Assembly: GCF_025823185.1 (NCBI RefSeq)
Contig: NZ_JACKVK010000022.1
Location: forward strand, 192,756 to 256,755
Reading direction: 5' to 3'
DNA: 64,000 nt
From: Mycobacterium yunnanensis
GTDB lineage: Bacteria > Actinomycetota > Actinomycetes > Mycobacteriales > Mycobacteriaceae
Shown here: piece by piece, positions 14,949-23,944 of the stretch
Numbering within the stretch: the stretch's first letter is position 1
Layout: each line of letters starts with the position of its first letter
Program-made: the position numbers and the translations under genes
The notes under the pieces: model-generated
The model's input: the letters and a program-made list of their open reading frames with translations, nothing else
Database searches by the model: none
What the model was told of the DNA's origin: nothing

Positions 14949-15983
14949 ATGACGAGTACCGACCGCGAGCCCAGGTCTGATGTCGCCGCCGGGGCGGCTC
15001 CCCGGCCTGATGTCGCCGCCGGGGCGGCTCCGGCTCCCAACCCGCACGCCACGGCCGAGGAAGTCGAGGCCGCGCGCCACGACACCAAGCTCGCCCAGGT
15101 GCTGTACCACGACTGGGAGGCCGAGACCTACGACGACAAGTGGTCCATCTCCTATGACCAGCGCTGCATCGACTACGCCCGCGGCCGGTTCGACGCCATC
15201 GTGCCCGACGAGCTGCAACGCGAACTGCCGTACGACCGCGCTCTGGAGCTGGGCTGCGGCACCGGCTTCTTCCTGCTGAACCTGGTGCAGTCCGGCGTGG
15301 CCCGGCGCGGCTCGGTCACCGATCTGTCGCCAGGCATGGTGAAGGTCGCCGTTCGCAACGGCCAGGGTCTGGGGCTCGACATCGACGGCAAGGTCGCCGA
15401 CGCCGAGGGCATTCCCTACGACGACGACACCTTCGACCTGGTGGTCGGCCACGCGGTGCTCCACCACATTCCCGACGTCGAACTCTCGCTGCGCGAGGTG
15501 GTGCGCGTGCTCAAGCCGGGCGGTCGCTTCGTCTTCGCCGGTGAGCCCACCACAACGGGCAACGTCTACGCACGCAACCTGTCGACCCTGACCTGGCGGG
15601 TGGCCACCACCGTCACGAAGCTGCCGGGCCTCGAGAGCTGGCGTCGCCCGCAGGAGGAGCTCGACGAATCCTCGCGCGCGGCCGCGCTGGAGGCGATCGT
15701 CGACCTGCACACCTTCGAGCCGGCCGAGCTGGAACGGATGGCCACCAACGCGGGCGCCGTCGAGGTGCGCACCGCCAGTGAGGAATTCACCGCCGCCATG
15801 CTCGGCTGGCCGATCCGCACCTTCGAGGCCTCGGTGCCGCCCGGTCGATTGGGTTGGGGCTGGGCCAAATTCGCCTTCAAGAGCTGGACGTCGCTGAGCT
15901 GGGTCGATTCCAACCTCTGGCGCCACGTGGTCCCCAAGGGCTGGTTCTACAACGTCATGGTCACCGGGGTCAAGCCCTCCTGA
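14949..15983 (+). CDS. SAM-dependent methyltransferase (Rv3038c type)
   Basis: This 344-aa class I methyltransferase has the SAM-binding motif I LELGCGTGFF near residue 98, acidic residue region VTDLSPGM near 120, and post-motif GHAVLHHIPDVE near 165. The N-terminus holds a Pro/Ala-rich tail with an internal direct repeat (DVAAGAAP twice, encoded by an almost exact 30-bp repeat at about 14980-15032). The C-terminal third, with WGWAKFAFKSWTSLSW, is characteristic of the mycobacterial orthologues next to the methylglucose lipopolysaccharide locus. The acceptor is unknown; lipid or glycan methylation is inferred from context. Confidence 0.85.
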   Translation: MTSTDREPRSDVAAGAAPRPDVAAGAAPAPNPHATAEEVEAARHDTKLAQVLYHDWEAETYDDKWSISYDQRCIDYARGRFDAIVPDELQRELPYDRALELGCGTGFFLLNLVQSGVARRGSVTDLSPGMVKVAVRNGQGLGLDIDGKVADAEGIPYDDDTFDLVVGHAVLHHIPDVELSLREVVRVLKPGGRFVFAGEPTTTGNVYARNLSTLTWRVATTVTKLPGLESWRRPQEELDESSRAAALEAIVDLHTFEPAELERMATNAGAVEVRTASEEFTAAMLGWPIRTFEASVPPGRLGWGWAKFAFKSWTSLSWVDSNLWRHVVPKGWFYNVMVTGVKPS

Positions 15984-15994
15984 AGGGTGGCGGT

Positions 15995-17170
15995 CTGAGC
16001 TTCACCCTCGACGACGTCGCCTATTTGCGCGGCGGCGAGGGGACCGCGGCACTCGCCGACGTCGACGCCCTGGCGTTGGGCGACGCCAGCCGGGTGTCCG
16101 ACATCGCCACGGCCCGTGCGCGTTTCGGCGATCGCACCGCGATCCTGATCGAGACGACGCTGCTGAGGCGCAAGGCAGCCGCCAAGGTTCCCGACGCGCA
16201 CCGGTGGCTGTTCACCTCCGAGGCGCTCGAACAGGCCACCGCCGCCGCCGTCGCCGAACACAGGGCCGAGCGGCTCGTCGGTCGCGCCGTCCACGACGTC
16301 ACCTGCTCGGTGGGAACCGAACTCGCGGCGTTGACCGGTCGCGCCGACCGGGTCGTCGGCAGTGACCTGGACGAGGTTCGCGTCGCCATGGCGCGGCACA
16401 ACGTCGGAGGAGACGACCCGCACGTACTGCTGTGTCGTGCCGACGCGCTCGCCCCCGTCACGCGTGGCACCACCGTCGTCGCCGACCCCGCGCGGCGACG
16501 CGGCGGTCGGCGCACGTTCGACCCACGCGACTACACCCCGGCGCTCGACGAGCTGCTGGCCGTCTACGCCGACCGCGACCTCGTCGTGAAGTGCGCGCCC
16601 GGAATCGATTTCGACCAGGTGGGTCGGCTCGGCTTCGCCGGCGAGATCGAGGTGACGTCGCTGGGTGGCGGTGTTCGAGAGGCGTGCCTGTGGTCCCCTG
16701 GGCTGACGACGCCCGGGGTGACGCGACGGGCCACCATTCTGGACCGGGACGAGGAGATCACCGACGCCGCACCCGACGACTGTCCCGTCGCCGCGCCGGG
16801 CCGGTGGATCGTCGACCCCGACGGCGCGGTGGTGCGGGCGGGATTGGTACGGCACTATGGTGCCCGGCACGGTCTCTGGCAGCTCGACCCGGCGATCGCC
16901 TACCTCTCCGGTGACGAGTTGCCCACCGGTGTACGGGGATTCGAAGTGATCGCCGAATTCGGTCTCGCCGAACGCACGCTGCGCCAGGAACTCTCGGCCC
17001 GCGACGTCGGGGCCTTGGAGATCCTGGTCCGAGGTGTCTCGGTCGACCCCGACGAGCTGCGGACCCGGTTGCGGCTGCGGGGTTCTGAGCGCCTGGCGCT
17101 GGTGATCACCAGAATCGGAACCGGTGGCGCGAGCCGGGCCGTGGTCTACCTGTGCCGACCGTCGCGCTGA
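15995..17170 (+). CDS. SAM-dependent methyltransferase with THUMP-like C-terminus (Rv3037c type)
   Basis: The roughly 391-aa protein has a methyltransferase-like core (VHDVTCSVGTELAAL near residue 105, GSDLDEVRVAMARHN near 125, VVADPARRRGGRR near 168) and a C-terminal domain ending ITRIGTGGASRAVVYLCRPSR, matching mycobacterial Rv3037c. The DPARR motif is the NPP-like site of base or amine methyltransferases. The conserved start MSFTLDDVAYLRGG can only be reached from a CTG at 15995, preceded by AAGGGTGG at about 15984-15991; upstream in-frame ATG/GTG codons fall inside the preceding gene. It is listed among putative MGLP-cluster methyltransferases, but the DPARR site also allows a nucleic-acid substrate. 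Confidence 0.78.
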   Translation: MSFTLDDVAYLRGGEGTAALADVDALALGDASRVSDIATARARFGDRTAILIETTLLRRKAAAKVPDAHRWLFTSEALEQATAAAVAEHRAERLVGRAVHDVTCSVGTELAALTGRADRVVGSDLDEVRVAMARHNVGGDDPHVLLCRADALAPVTRGTTVVADPARRRGGRRTFDPRDYTPALDELLAVYADRDLVVKCAPGIDFDQVGRLGFAGEIEVTSLGGGVREACLWSPGLTTPGVTRRATILDRDEEITDAAPDDCPVAAPGRWIVDPDGAVVRAGLVRHYGARHGLWQLDPAIAYLSGDELPTGVRGFEVIAEFGLAERTLRQELSARDVGALEILVRGVSVDPDELRTRLRLRGSERLALVITRIGTGGASRAVVYLCRPSR

Positions 17171-17232
17171 CCCCGCGGGTAGTGTGGCGTCGGCGGCGCC
17201 GGTGCCGCACATCGATGGAGGGTTCTCGATAG

Positions 17233-17958
17233 ATGCGCATGTCTTCGCTGGCGTTGGCAGTCTCGGCGGTCGCCGTGCTCGGCTGGTCGGGCACCGGTCT
17301 GGCCCTCGCGGCGCCGCCTCCGGCTCCACCGCCACCGCCACCGGCGCCCACGTGCGCCGATCTCAGCGGTGTCGTCGACGCCAACCAGATCTGCCAGATT
17401 CAGGCCACCAACCCGGGCTACGCCCTGCACGTCGACTATCCCGTCGACTACCCCGACGCCCAGGCGGTGTTCGACTACGTTCAGCAGACGCGCGACGGGT
17501 TCCTCAACGTCGCCCAGATGCCGGACCTGCGGCTGATGCCCTACGAGCTGGACACCACCTCGACGCAGTACGCCTCGGCCGTCCCGCCCCGCAAGACCCG
17601 AAGCGTGGTCTTCAAGACCTATCAGGGCGTCGGCGGTGCGCACCCGACGACGTTCTACAAGTCGTTCAGCTGGGACCTCGACCAGCGAAGGCCCATCACC
17701 ATCGACACCCTCTTCAAGCCTGGCAGCAAGCCGTTCCCCGTGATCCTGCCGCTGGTGCAGGCCGAGGTGGACAAGCAACTCGGCCAGCAGGTGACCATCT
17801 CACCCGGTGACGGCCTGGACCCCTCGAAGTACGAGAACTTCGCCGTCACCGACGACTCCCTGATCTTCTTCTTCAGTCAGGGTGACGTGCTACCCGAGGC
17901 TGCCGGGGCGCTCCAGGTCGCGATCCCGCGCGGCCCCGTCGCCGCCATGATCGCCTGA
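17233..17958 (+). CDS. Secreted DUF3298/RsiV-domain protein (TB22.2/Rv3036c type)
   Basis: The 241-aa protein has a signal peptide (MRMSSLALAVSAVAVLG, cleavage near LALAAPP), a Pro-rich spacer APPPAPPPPPPAPTC, and a globular domain with YQGVGGAHPTTFYKSFSWDL near residue 137. That segment is the hallmark of the DUF3298/RsiV fold. The order downstream of the Rv3037c-like gene identifies it as the orthologue of the secreted antigen TB22.2. GGAGGG at 17217-17222 is a well-spaced ribosome site for the ATG at 17233. Its function is unproven. It is convergent with the lipoprotein at 17965. Confidence 0.85.
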   Translation: MRMSSLALAVSAVAVLGWSGTGLALAAPPPAPPPPPPAPTCADLSGVVDANQICQIQATNPGYALHVDYPVDYPDAQAVFDYVQQTRDGFLNVAQMPDLRLMPYELDTTSTQYASAVPPRKTRSVVFKTYQGVGGAHPTTFYKSFSWDLDQRRPITIDTLFKPGSKPFPVILPLVQAEVDKQLGQQVTISPGDGLDPSKYENFAVTDDSLIFFFSQGDVLPEAAGALQVAIPRGPVAAMIA

Positions 17959-17964
17959 CCCGGG

Positions 17965-19263
17965 TTACGCGGGCGCGAAGCCGAAGACCCGGCCGTCACT
18001 GGTGGCGGCCACGATGCGGCGGTCGTGGCCGATCGACACCCCGACCGGATATCCCGTCGCCCCGGGCAGCGGATAGCTGTTGAGCGTGTGCCCGTCGGCG
18101 GGGTCGAACACCACCAGCGCCATGCCGTCGGCGGCGCGGGCCACCGTGTAGCCGGCCGGCCCGGTGAGACTCGACGTCGACAACGGCGCGACGTCGTCAC
18201 GTCGCCACGAGCGCTCGGCGTGGTCGCCGGCGTCCTTGACCGCCACCAGCGTGGTGTCGGGACCGCCGCCGGAGACGATCAGTCCCTCCGGTGAGACCGA
18301 CGGGGGAGTCTGGGGCTGAAAGCCCAAGGCGAACGACCACTTTGGCGTCCCGTCGGTGGTGTTTAGCGCCCACAGGTGCCCGTCGCGTCCGTTGACGTAG
18401 ACCGTGGCGCCGTCGGCCGAGAGCACCGGGCTGCCCAGCGGACCGCCGCCCACCGCCGTGCTCGTCCAGTCCCGAGACAGCAGCGGGGTCTGACCCTCCC
18501 GGTACCGCAGCCCCACCAGCTCGGGACCGGGAGCATCGGGTTGCCATAGCGATGTGACCACGACGTCGGTCGCCGAGGAGAATGCCGGCGCGGCGGCCAC
18601 CGGACAGCGCGGTCGGCCCAGCTGGCAGTCGGCGAGGCCGCGCTCGGAGTCCGTCGGGTCCACGCCCTCCACGAGGTCGAGCGCCGTGCCGACGACGCTG
18701 CCGCGGTGGGCGTCGTAGACGAGGACCTGACCGAGGTGCGTCACCACGAGCAGCTCCCCGGGAGACAGCAGCCGCGGCGTCTGTGGCAGACCGATCACGG
18801 GGTTGCGCCAGCGGATCCACTGCGTGGGCGGGAAGGACAGGATGGCGCCAGGCTGCCCGACGTAGAGGTTGTCGAATCCGTCGAACAGCGGACTGGAGAT
18901 GCCGCCGCCTTGCCACAGCCTGCTGCACCAGCGCTGGCGCGCCCTGTTGTCGTTCTCCCACACCATCAGTGAGCACCCACCGGCGGATTGGGCGTTCACT
19001 GCGAGGTAGCTACCAGAGCCGAGGGCCACCTGAGACTCGACCTGGCCCTTGACCGAGCGGATCCAGTCCAGGCGCAGGGTGCGGGCGCCCTCGACCGGGG
19101 CGAAGCTGCTGTTGGCCGCGTCGCCGTACTGCGCCGACCACCCCTGCGCCGGATGGGCCTGCACCCACGAGTCGGTGTTGCCGCAGGACGTCGCCGTGAG
19201 CGTCACGAGCACCGCGGCCGCGGCGGCTGCCATCCGGCGCACGGTCTTTCCAGGAGCAGACAT
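17965..19263 (-). CDS. PQQ-type beta-propeller lipoprotein (Rv3035 type)
   Basis: The 432-aa protein has a signal peptide ending in lipobox LTATSC near residue 27, then repeated beta-propeller blades with the Trp-docking-like pattern (GGGPLGSPVLSADGATVYVN, DGHLWALNTTDGTPKW). It should be anchored on the outer side of the plasma membrane. Propellers of this kind bind cofactors, sugars or protein partners; no catalytic residues can be assigned. It sits in the MGLP neighbourhood between a secreted DUF3298 protein and a hexapeptide acyltransferase, and its start is about 107 bp from the divergent acyltransferase gene, giving a shared promoter region. Confidence 0.85.
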   Translation of the reverse strand: MSAPGKTVRRMAAAAAAVLVTLTATSCGNTDSWVQAHPAQGWSAQYGDAANSSFAPVEGARTLRLDWIRSVKGQVESQVALGSGSYLAVNAQSAGGCSLMVWENDNRARQRWCSRLWQGGGISSPLFDGFDNLYVGQPGAILSFPPTQWIRWRNPVIGLPQTPRLLSPGELLVVTHLGQVLVYDAHRGSVVGTALDLVEGVDPTDSERGLADCQLGRPRCPVAAAPAFSSATDVVVTSLWQPDAPGPELVGLRYREGQTPLLSRDWTSTAVGGGPLGSPVLSADGATVYVNGRDGHLWALNTTDGTPKWSFALGFQPQTPPSVSPEGLIVSGGGPDTTLVAVKDAGDHAERSWRRDDVAPLSTSSLTGPAGYTVARAADGMALVVFDPADGHTLNSYPLPGATGYPVGVSIGHDRRIVAATSDGRVFGFAPA

Positions 19264-19356
19264 CGAGTCCCGAGACTATCGGAGAGCCCGCGCCAGCCGG
19301 AGCCGGCAGACCGGCGCGGCGAGCCGGAGCCCGGGTGACCCGTCGCGACGCTCAAG

Positions 19357-19362
19357 TAGGCT
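19357..19362 (+). promoter_or_regulatory. Possible -10 box for the hexapeptide acyltransferase
   Basis: TAGGCT ends 9 bases before the ATG at 19371; no Shine-Dalgarno sequence lies between. A leaderless or very short leader transcript is inferred. Confidence 0.4.
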
Positions 19363-19370
19363 GTGCCGCC

Positions 19371-20108
19371 ATGACCACGATGTGGGGCGCCCCGATGCAC
19401 GTGCGCTGGCGGGGTTCGCGACTGCGTGACCCGCGGCAGGCCAAGTTCCTCACCAGGGAGTCCCTGCGGTGGGTCATCGCGAACAAGGCCTACTCGCCGT
19501 GGTACCTGGTGCGCTATTTCCGGCTGCTCAAGTTCAAGCTCGCCAACCCCCACATCGTCACCCGCGGCATGGTGTTCCTCGGCAAGGGCGTGGAGATTCA
19601 GGCAACCCCGGAACTCTCCTACATGGAGATCGGCCGCTGGGTGCACATCGGCGACAAGAACACGATTCGGTGCCACGAGGGCTCGCTGCGCATCGGCGAC
19701 AAGGTCGTGCTGGGCCGTGACAACGTGATCAACACCTACCTCGACATCGAGTTGGGCGACTCGGTGCTCATGGCGGACTGGTGCTACGTCTGCGACTTCG
19801 ACCATCGGATGGACAGCATCGAGCTGCCGATCAAGGACCAGGGCATCGTCAAGGCGCCGGTGCGAATCGGACCCGACACCTGGGTGGCGACGAAGGTGAC
19901 GGTGCTGCGTGGGACGTCGGTCGGCCGAGGGTGCGTCTTGGGGTCACACGCCGTGGTCAAGGGGGAGATCCCGGACTACTCGATCGCCGTAGGGGCGCCG
20001 GCGAAGGTGGTCAAGAATCGCAAGCTCGCCTGGGAGACCTCCGCGGCGCAGCGCGCCGAACTGGCGGCGGCGCTGGCCGACATCGAACGCAAGAAGGCGG
20101 CCCGCTGA
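19371..20108 (+). CDS. Left-handed beta-helix (hexapeptide) acyltransferase, Rv3034c type
   Basis: The 245-aa protein has a basic amphipathic N-terminus (residues 1-60 with KAYSPWYLVRYFRLLKFKL) and a run of hexapeptide repeats from MEIGRWVHIGDKNTI near residue 87 to VGRGCVLGSHAVVKGEIPDY near 190, the fold of acetyl-CoA or acyl-CoA dependent O-acyltransferases. A catalytic His is probably the one in FDHRMDS near 147. In M. tuberculosis the orthologue lies in the MGLP gene cluster and is proposed to acylate the polysaccharide, which fits this context but is not shown by sequence. The ATG is preferred over an upstream GTG. It is convergent with the glycosyltransferase at 20118, with a 9-bp gap. 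Confidence 0.85.
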   Translation: MTTMWGAPMHVRWRGSRLRDPRQAKFLTRESLRWVIANKAYSPWYLVRYFRLLKFKLANPHIVTRGMVFLGKGVEIQATPELSYMEIGRWVHIGDKNTIRCHEGSLRIGDKVVLGRDNVINTYLDIELGDSVLMADWCYVCDFDHRMDSIELPIKDQGIVKAPVRIGPDTWVATKVTVLRGTSVGRGCVLGSHAVVKGEIPDYSIAVGAPAKVVKNRKLAWETSAAQRAELAAALADIERKKAAR

Positions 20109-20117
20109 CCGACCCGG

Positions 20118-21344
20118 TCACCCCCGGTCGGGCAGCGCGTGCTCGACGATGACGCTCCGCCGATGTGGTTCTCGCTCACGGCGTTTGGCGGCCAGGTAGA
20201 CCTGCGCGGTCTCGGTGGCGACCGTGTGCCAGTCGAAGGCCGAGTCCAAGCGGTTGCGCGCCGCCACCGCCTGCCGTTGGGCGGCGGCCGGGTCGTCGAG
20301 CACCGCGCGCACCGCGGCGGCCAGTGCGGCCACGTCGCGCGGCGGGAACGACCGTCCGGTCTGGCCGTCGATCACCGCCTCGCCGAGCCCGCCGACGTTC
20401 GAGGTCACCAGGGGAGCGCCGGTCGCGGCGGCCTCCAGGGCGACGATGCCGAACGGCTCGTAGTGGCTGGGCAGCACGGCCGCGTCACAGGCATGCAGCA
20501 GCTCCACGAGGTGCTCGTGGTCGACGCGGCCGACGAACTCGACGGCCTTGAGCACCTTGTGCTTTCGCGCCTGCCCGACGAGCCACTCCTGCTGCGTGCC
20601 GTCCCCGGCGACGGTGAGCGTGGTGCCGGGATGGGTGCGACGGATGCGCGGCAGAGCCGCGATGGCGTCATGCACGCCCTTCTCGTACTCCAGGCGGCCG
20701 AGGTAGAGCAACCGCGCCGGGCCCCGTCGCGGTCGACGCCGGGCGAAGGGCCACAGACCGGCGTCGATTCCGTTGCGGATGACCCGCGATTCTGACAGTC
20801 CCGGACCGAACAGCGCGGTGATCTCCTCGCCCATCGACGCCGAACACGTGATGAGTGAATCGGATTCGCGTGCCAGCCACGCCTCCACCGCGTGGACCTG
20901 CCTGCTGATCCGGCCTGACACCCACCCGGAGTGCCGGCCCGCCTCGGTCGCGTGAATGGTCGACACCAGTGGGACGTCGAAGTGGGCGGCCAGCGCGATC
21001 GCCGGGTGAGCGACCAGCCAGTCGTGGGCGTGCACGACGTCGGGTCGCCAGGTCAGCGTCAGCCCGGCACGAACCATCGCGTGCCCCATGGCCAGCGTCC
21101 AGGCCATCATGTCGGTGCCGAAGTCGAACTCGTGCGGGTCCTCCGCCGCGGCGATGACGCGCACGCCCTCGCTGACCTCGTCACCCGTGGGATGGGTGCT
21201 GGGATCGGTGCCGAAGGGCCGCCTGCTGAGGACCACGACCTCGTGGCCCGCCGCGGCCAGGGCGGTGGCCAGGTGGTGGACGTGGCGGCCCAACCCGCCG
21301 ATGACCACCGGCGGGTACTCCCACGACAGCATCAGGACCTTCAT
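20118..21344 (-). CDS. GT4 alpha-1,4-glucosyltransferase of MGLP/glycogen synthesis (Rv3032 type)
   Basis: The 408-aa glycosyltransferase starts MKVLMLSWEYPPVVIGGLG, the glycogen-synthase-like donor-lobe motif. Its C-terminal Rossmann domain holds YLGRLEYEKGVHDAIAAL near residue 205 and the EX7E motif HYEPFGIVALEA near 290. The M. tuberculosis orthologue Rv3032 elongates the alpha-1,4-glucan backbone of the 6-O-methylglucosyl lipopolysaccharide. The ATG at 21344 is chosen because the glycogen-synthase motif begins there; the upstream reading frame runs into the GH57 gene. It follows that gene by 10 bp and probably shares its transcript. Confidence 0.92.
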   Translation of the reverse strand: MKVLMLSWEYPPVVIGGLGRHVHHLATALAAAGHEVVVLSRRPFGTDPSTHPTGDEVSEGVRVIAAAEDPHEFDFGTDMMAWTLAMGHAMVRAGLTLTWRPDVVHAHDWLVAHPAIALAAHFDVPLVSTIHATEAGRHSGWVSGRISRQVHAVEAWLARESDSLITCSASMGEEITALFGPGLSESRVIRNGIDAGLWPFARRRPRRGPARLLYLGRLEYEKGVHDAIAALPRIRRTHPGTTLTVAGDGTQQEWLVGQARKHKVLKAVEFVGRVDHEHLVELLHACDAAVLPSHYEPFGIVALEAAATGAPLVTSNVGGLGEAVIDGQTGRSFPPRDVAALAAAVRAVLDDPAAAQRQAVAARNRLDSAFDWHTVATETAQVYLAAKRREREPHRRSVIVEHALPDRG

Positions 21345-21354
21345 GGCCGCCCAC

Positions 21355-22944
21355 TCACCGAGGGAGTCGCCGGGCGTCGAGCGCGCCGAACAGCCCGTCG
21401 GCGCGATTCCAGTCAGCGGCAAGGCGTTCGGCGTGTTCGCGGCGGCCCGCGGCCAGGGCGTCGGCGATCTCGCGGGTGGCGTGGGCGTGCAGGTGGGCGC
21501 GGTAGCGGGCGTATTCGGCGGCGGTGTCCTTGCTGACCATGAACGGCCAGTCGCTGGAGACGGTGAGCAGGGCCTCGCGGAGAATCTGATCGGCGACGAC
21601 GTCACGCGGGGTCGGCACGCCCACCGCGGCGTGCTGGGTCAGCGCCTTGTCGACCGCCGCCAGGGCGGTGTCGACGACCTCGGAGTTCAGCCGCACCAGG
21701 TCCGACACCTGCTCGCCGTTCCACACCTGCCAGTCCTTGCCGGAACCCCACGAGCTCGGTGGCAGGTCGACGGGGGCCCCGACGAAGCCACCCTCGACCG
21801 CGTCGGACAGGGTGCCCACGCGCACCCCGGCCTCGGGCAGGGCGCGCAGCACCCGTTCCAGCCACACCGGCCCCTCGTGCCACCAGTGCCCGAAGAGTTC
21901 GGTGTCGAAGGCCGCCACGACGTGCGCGGGTCGCCCGATGCGCTCGGACTCCGAGGCGAGTCGGCGTCGCACCGCGTCGACGAAGTCGGCGACGTGGACG
22001 TCGACGGCATGGTCGGCGCGGTCGGGTTCGTAGGCGGCCTTGTCCTGCGACGGCACCGCCCGCCCCGTCACGCGGGCCGGCTTCAGGCCGGTGAGGTGGT
22101 CATAGGTGTGGAAGTCCCGGTACGCGGCGTGGCCCGGGTAACCCGACTTCGGCGACCAGACCCGATAGCTCACCACCAGGTCCCGGCCGAAGGCGACCAC
22201 GTCGGTGTCGGCGACGGGACGCCCGAGGGCGGTGTCGCCGTGCAGGGTGGGGCCGTCGACCATGAAGTGCCTTACGCCTGCAGCGGCGTAGTCGCGTTCC
22301 AGCCCTGGCGCATACGCACACTCGGGTGCCCAAATGCCCTGGGGGACATGGGCGAAGCGTTGTCCGGCGTCAGCGAGCCCCTCCCGCAGGGCGAATTCGC
22401 GCAGGCGCGGGTGCAGCAGCGGCTGGAACGGGTGGGCGAGCGGACCGCCCAGCAGTTCGATCGCGTCGGCGTCGATCAGCTGGCGCAACACCGGGCTGCC
22501 GCCGTGGCGCCAGTGCGAGGAGAAGTCCTCGAGCGCACGACCCGCATCCTCGTACTCGCGAATGCCGAAGGCGCGCAATGCATCCGGGGCTGCATAGCCG
22601 GTGCCACCGGTGGTGCGACGCACAGCGGCCTCCTGCCCGCGAAGCTGCCAGTTCGCCAGCCAGCTGTGCATGCCGGTGAGGCTGTAGGGATCGTCGAGCT
22701 GGGCGGCCACCACCGGTGTGACGCCCAGGGTGAGCAGATGGCTGCGGCCCTCGTCGGACAGGCGGCGCAACAGGCGAGTCAGTGGAAGGTACGCGGTGGC
22801 CCACGATTGGTAGAGCCACTCCTCGCCGACCGGCCAGCGGCCGTGGTGCGCCAGCCACGGGAGGTGGGTGTGCAGCACGAGGGTGAAGAGGCCGGGCACC
22901 GGAGGGCAGGAGCGAAGCGACCCGGGAAGGGGCTGAGCGCTCAC
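21355..22944 (-). CDS. GH57 family alpha-glucan branching enzyme (Rv3031 type)
   Basis: The 529-aa GH57 enzyme has VLHTHLPWLAHHGRWPVGEE near residue 22 (conserved region 1), GIWAPECAYAPG near 208 with the probable nucleophile Glu, and AFDTELFGHWWHEGP near 350 with the acid/base Asp. Family members act as 4-alpha-glucanotransferases or branching enzymes. Placed between the MGLP glucosyltransferase and methyltransferase, it most likely introduces or trims branches on the methylglucose polysaccharide precursor. Its start overlaps the stop of the upstream methyltransferase by four bases (22941-22944), so the three genes are coupled. Confidence 0.9.
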   Translation of the reverse strand: MSAQPLPGSLRSCPPVPGLFTLVLHTHLPWLAHHGRWPVGEEWLYQSWATAYLPLTRLLRRLSDEGRSHLLTLGVTPVVAAQLDDPYSLTGMHSWLANWQLRGQEAAVRRTTGGTGYAAPDALRAFGIREYEDAGRALEDFSSHWRHGGSPVLRQLIDADAIELLGGPLAHPFQPLLHPRLREFALREGLADAGQRFAHVPQGIWAPECAYAPGLERDYAAAGVRHFMVDGPTLHGDTALGRPVADTDVVAFGRDLVVSYRVWSPKSGYPGHAAYRDFHTYDHLTGLKPARVTGRAVPSQDKAAYEPDRADHAVDVHVADFVDAVRRRLASESERIGRPAHVVAAFDTELFGHWWHEGPVWLERVLRALPEAGVRVGTLSDAVEGGFVGAPVDLPPSSWGSGKDWQVWNGEQVSDLVRLNSEVVDTALAAVDKALTQHAAVGVPTPRDVVADQILREALLTVSSDWPFMVSKDTAAEYARYRAHLHAHATREIADALAAGRREHAERLAADWNRADGLFGALDARRLPR

Positions 22945-23738
22945 GGCCGCACCGCGACGGCCACCAGGTCCAGGCTCTCGTCGATGTCACGCTCGCCGGC
23001 GTCGATCACGTCGAAGTCCTCGGTGCGCACCGAGGCCACGTCGGCCAGCAGGTCGGCCGACCATGCCGCGTTGGCGACGGCCCTGGCGATCTGCGCGTCG
23101 ATGATCGAACCGCCGTGTCGCGCATCGAGTTCGACGAGACGGGGCCCGTGGAACACCCCGAGCATGGCCTCGACGCGGAAGCCGGAGTCGGTGAGCAATT
23201 CGGTGAGCTCGGCGGCGTTCAACTCACGGGTGTGGAACGGGTTGATTGGCGTGTCTCGCCCGGGGGAGAACGTGATGCGGTTGGGCGTCGACATCAGCAG
23301 GAGTCCCGACGGGCGCAGCACGCGGGCGCACTCGTCGACGAACTGGCCTTGGTCCCACAGGTGTTCGATGACCTGGAAGTTGACCACCACGTCGACGGCG
23401 CCGTCTCCGAGGGGCAGCTCGGCCAGGTTGCCCTGACGCATGTCGACGCGGGGGTAGCGGGCCCGGACGTGCGCCACGGCGGAGTCGTCGTAGTCCAGTC
23501 CGATGACGTGCCGGGCCACTCCGGCGATGAGGTCCGCGCCGTATCCCTCGCCCGATCCGGCTTCCAGCACCACGCGGTCCGCGCAGCGCTGCAGTAGCCG
23601 TTCGTAGACCACCTCGTGGCGGCGGAACCAGTAGTTCTCCTCGTCCAGACCGGGGACGGTGCGCTCACCGGTCAGGGGAAGGCCGTCCGTGCTGCTGAGG
23701 ACGGCGTCGGACGGATCGGAATGGGTAAATGCGCTCAT
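22941..23738 (-). CDS. SAM-dependent methyltransferase of the MGLP locus (Rv3030 type)
   Basis: The 265-aa class I methyltransferase has motif I VLEAGSGEGYG near residue 59, VIGLDYDDSAV near 78, and NFQVIEHLWDQ near 118. The N-terminal TGERTVPGLDEENYWFRRHE is typical of sugar or polyketide O-methyltransferases. It heads the run of three coupled genes with the branching enzyme and the glucosyltransferase, and its M. tuberculosis counterpart is proposed to methylate glucose units in MGLP. The ATG at 23738 is taken; a TTG two codons upstream is possible. No ribosome site is evident. It is divergent from etfB with about 200 bp between. Confidence 0.86.
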   Translation of the reverse strand: MSAFTHSDPSDAVLSSTDGLPLTGERTVPGLDEENYWFRRHEVVYERLLQRCADRVVLEAGSGEGYGADLIAGVARHVIGLDYDDSAVAHVRARYPRVDMRQGNLAELPLGDGAVDVVVNFQVIEHLWDQGQFVDECARVLRPSGLLLMSTPNRITFSPGRDTPINPFHTRELNAAELTELLTDSGFRVEAMLGVFHGPRLVELDARHGGSIIDAQIARAVANAAWSADLLADVASVRTEDFDVIDAGERDIDESLDLVAVAVRP

Positions 23739-23856
23739 TGCCAACGCAGGCTAACCCAGCTATGGCGATTGTCACTGCCTCATAAGGTTCACGAGCCAGT
23801 GGGAAGGGCAGAAGGTTAGACAAGACCAGCTATGGTGAGGGTGCTTACCGCCCCAA

Positions 23857-23872
23857 GTTACTGACTAGTAAC
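23857..23872. promoter_or_regulatory. Palindrome upstream of etfB, candidate operator
   Basis: GTTACT-GACT-AGTAAC is a perfect inverted repeat with 6-bp arms and a 4-bp spacer, 73 bp before the etfB start in the divergent region between the MGLP methyltransferase and etfB. The form is that expected of a TetR-type site. The binding protein is not identified. Confidence 0.5.
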
Positions 23873-23944
23873 CTGATGGCTGTTGTATCAATCGTGATAT
23901 GGGCAGGCCGGCTGAGGCCTCATCGAGGAGGACGAACCACACTC

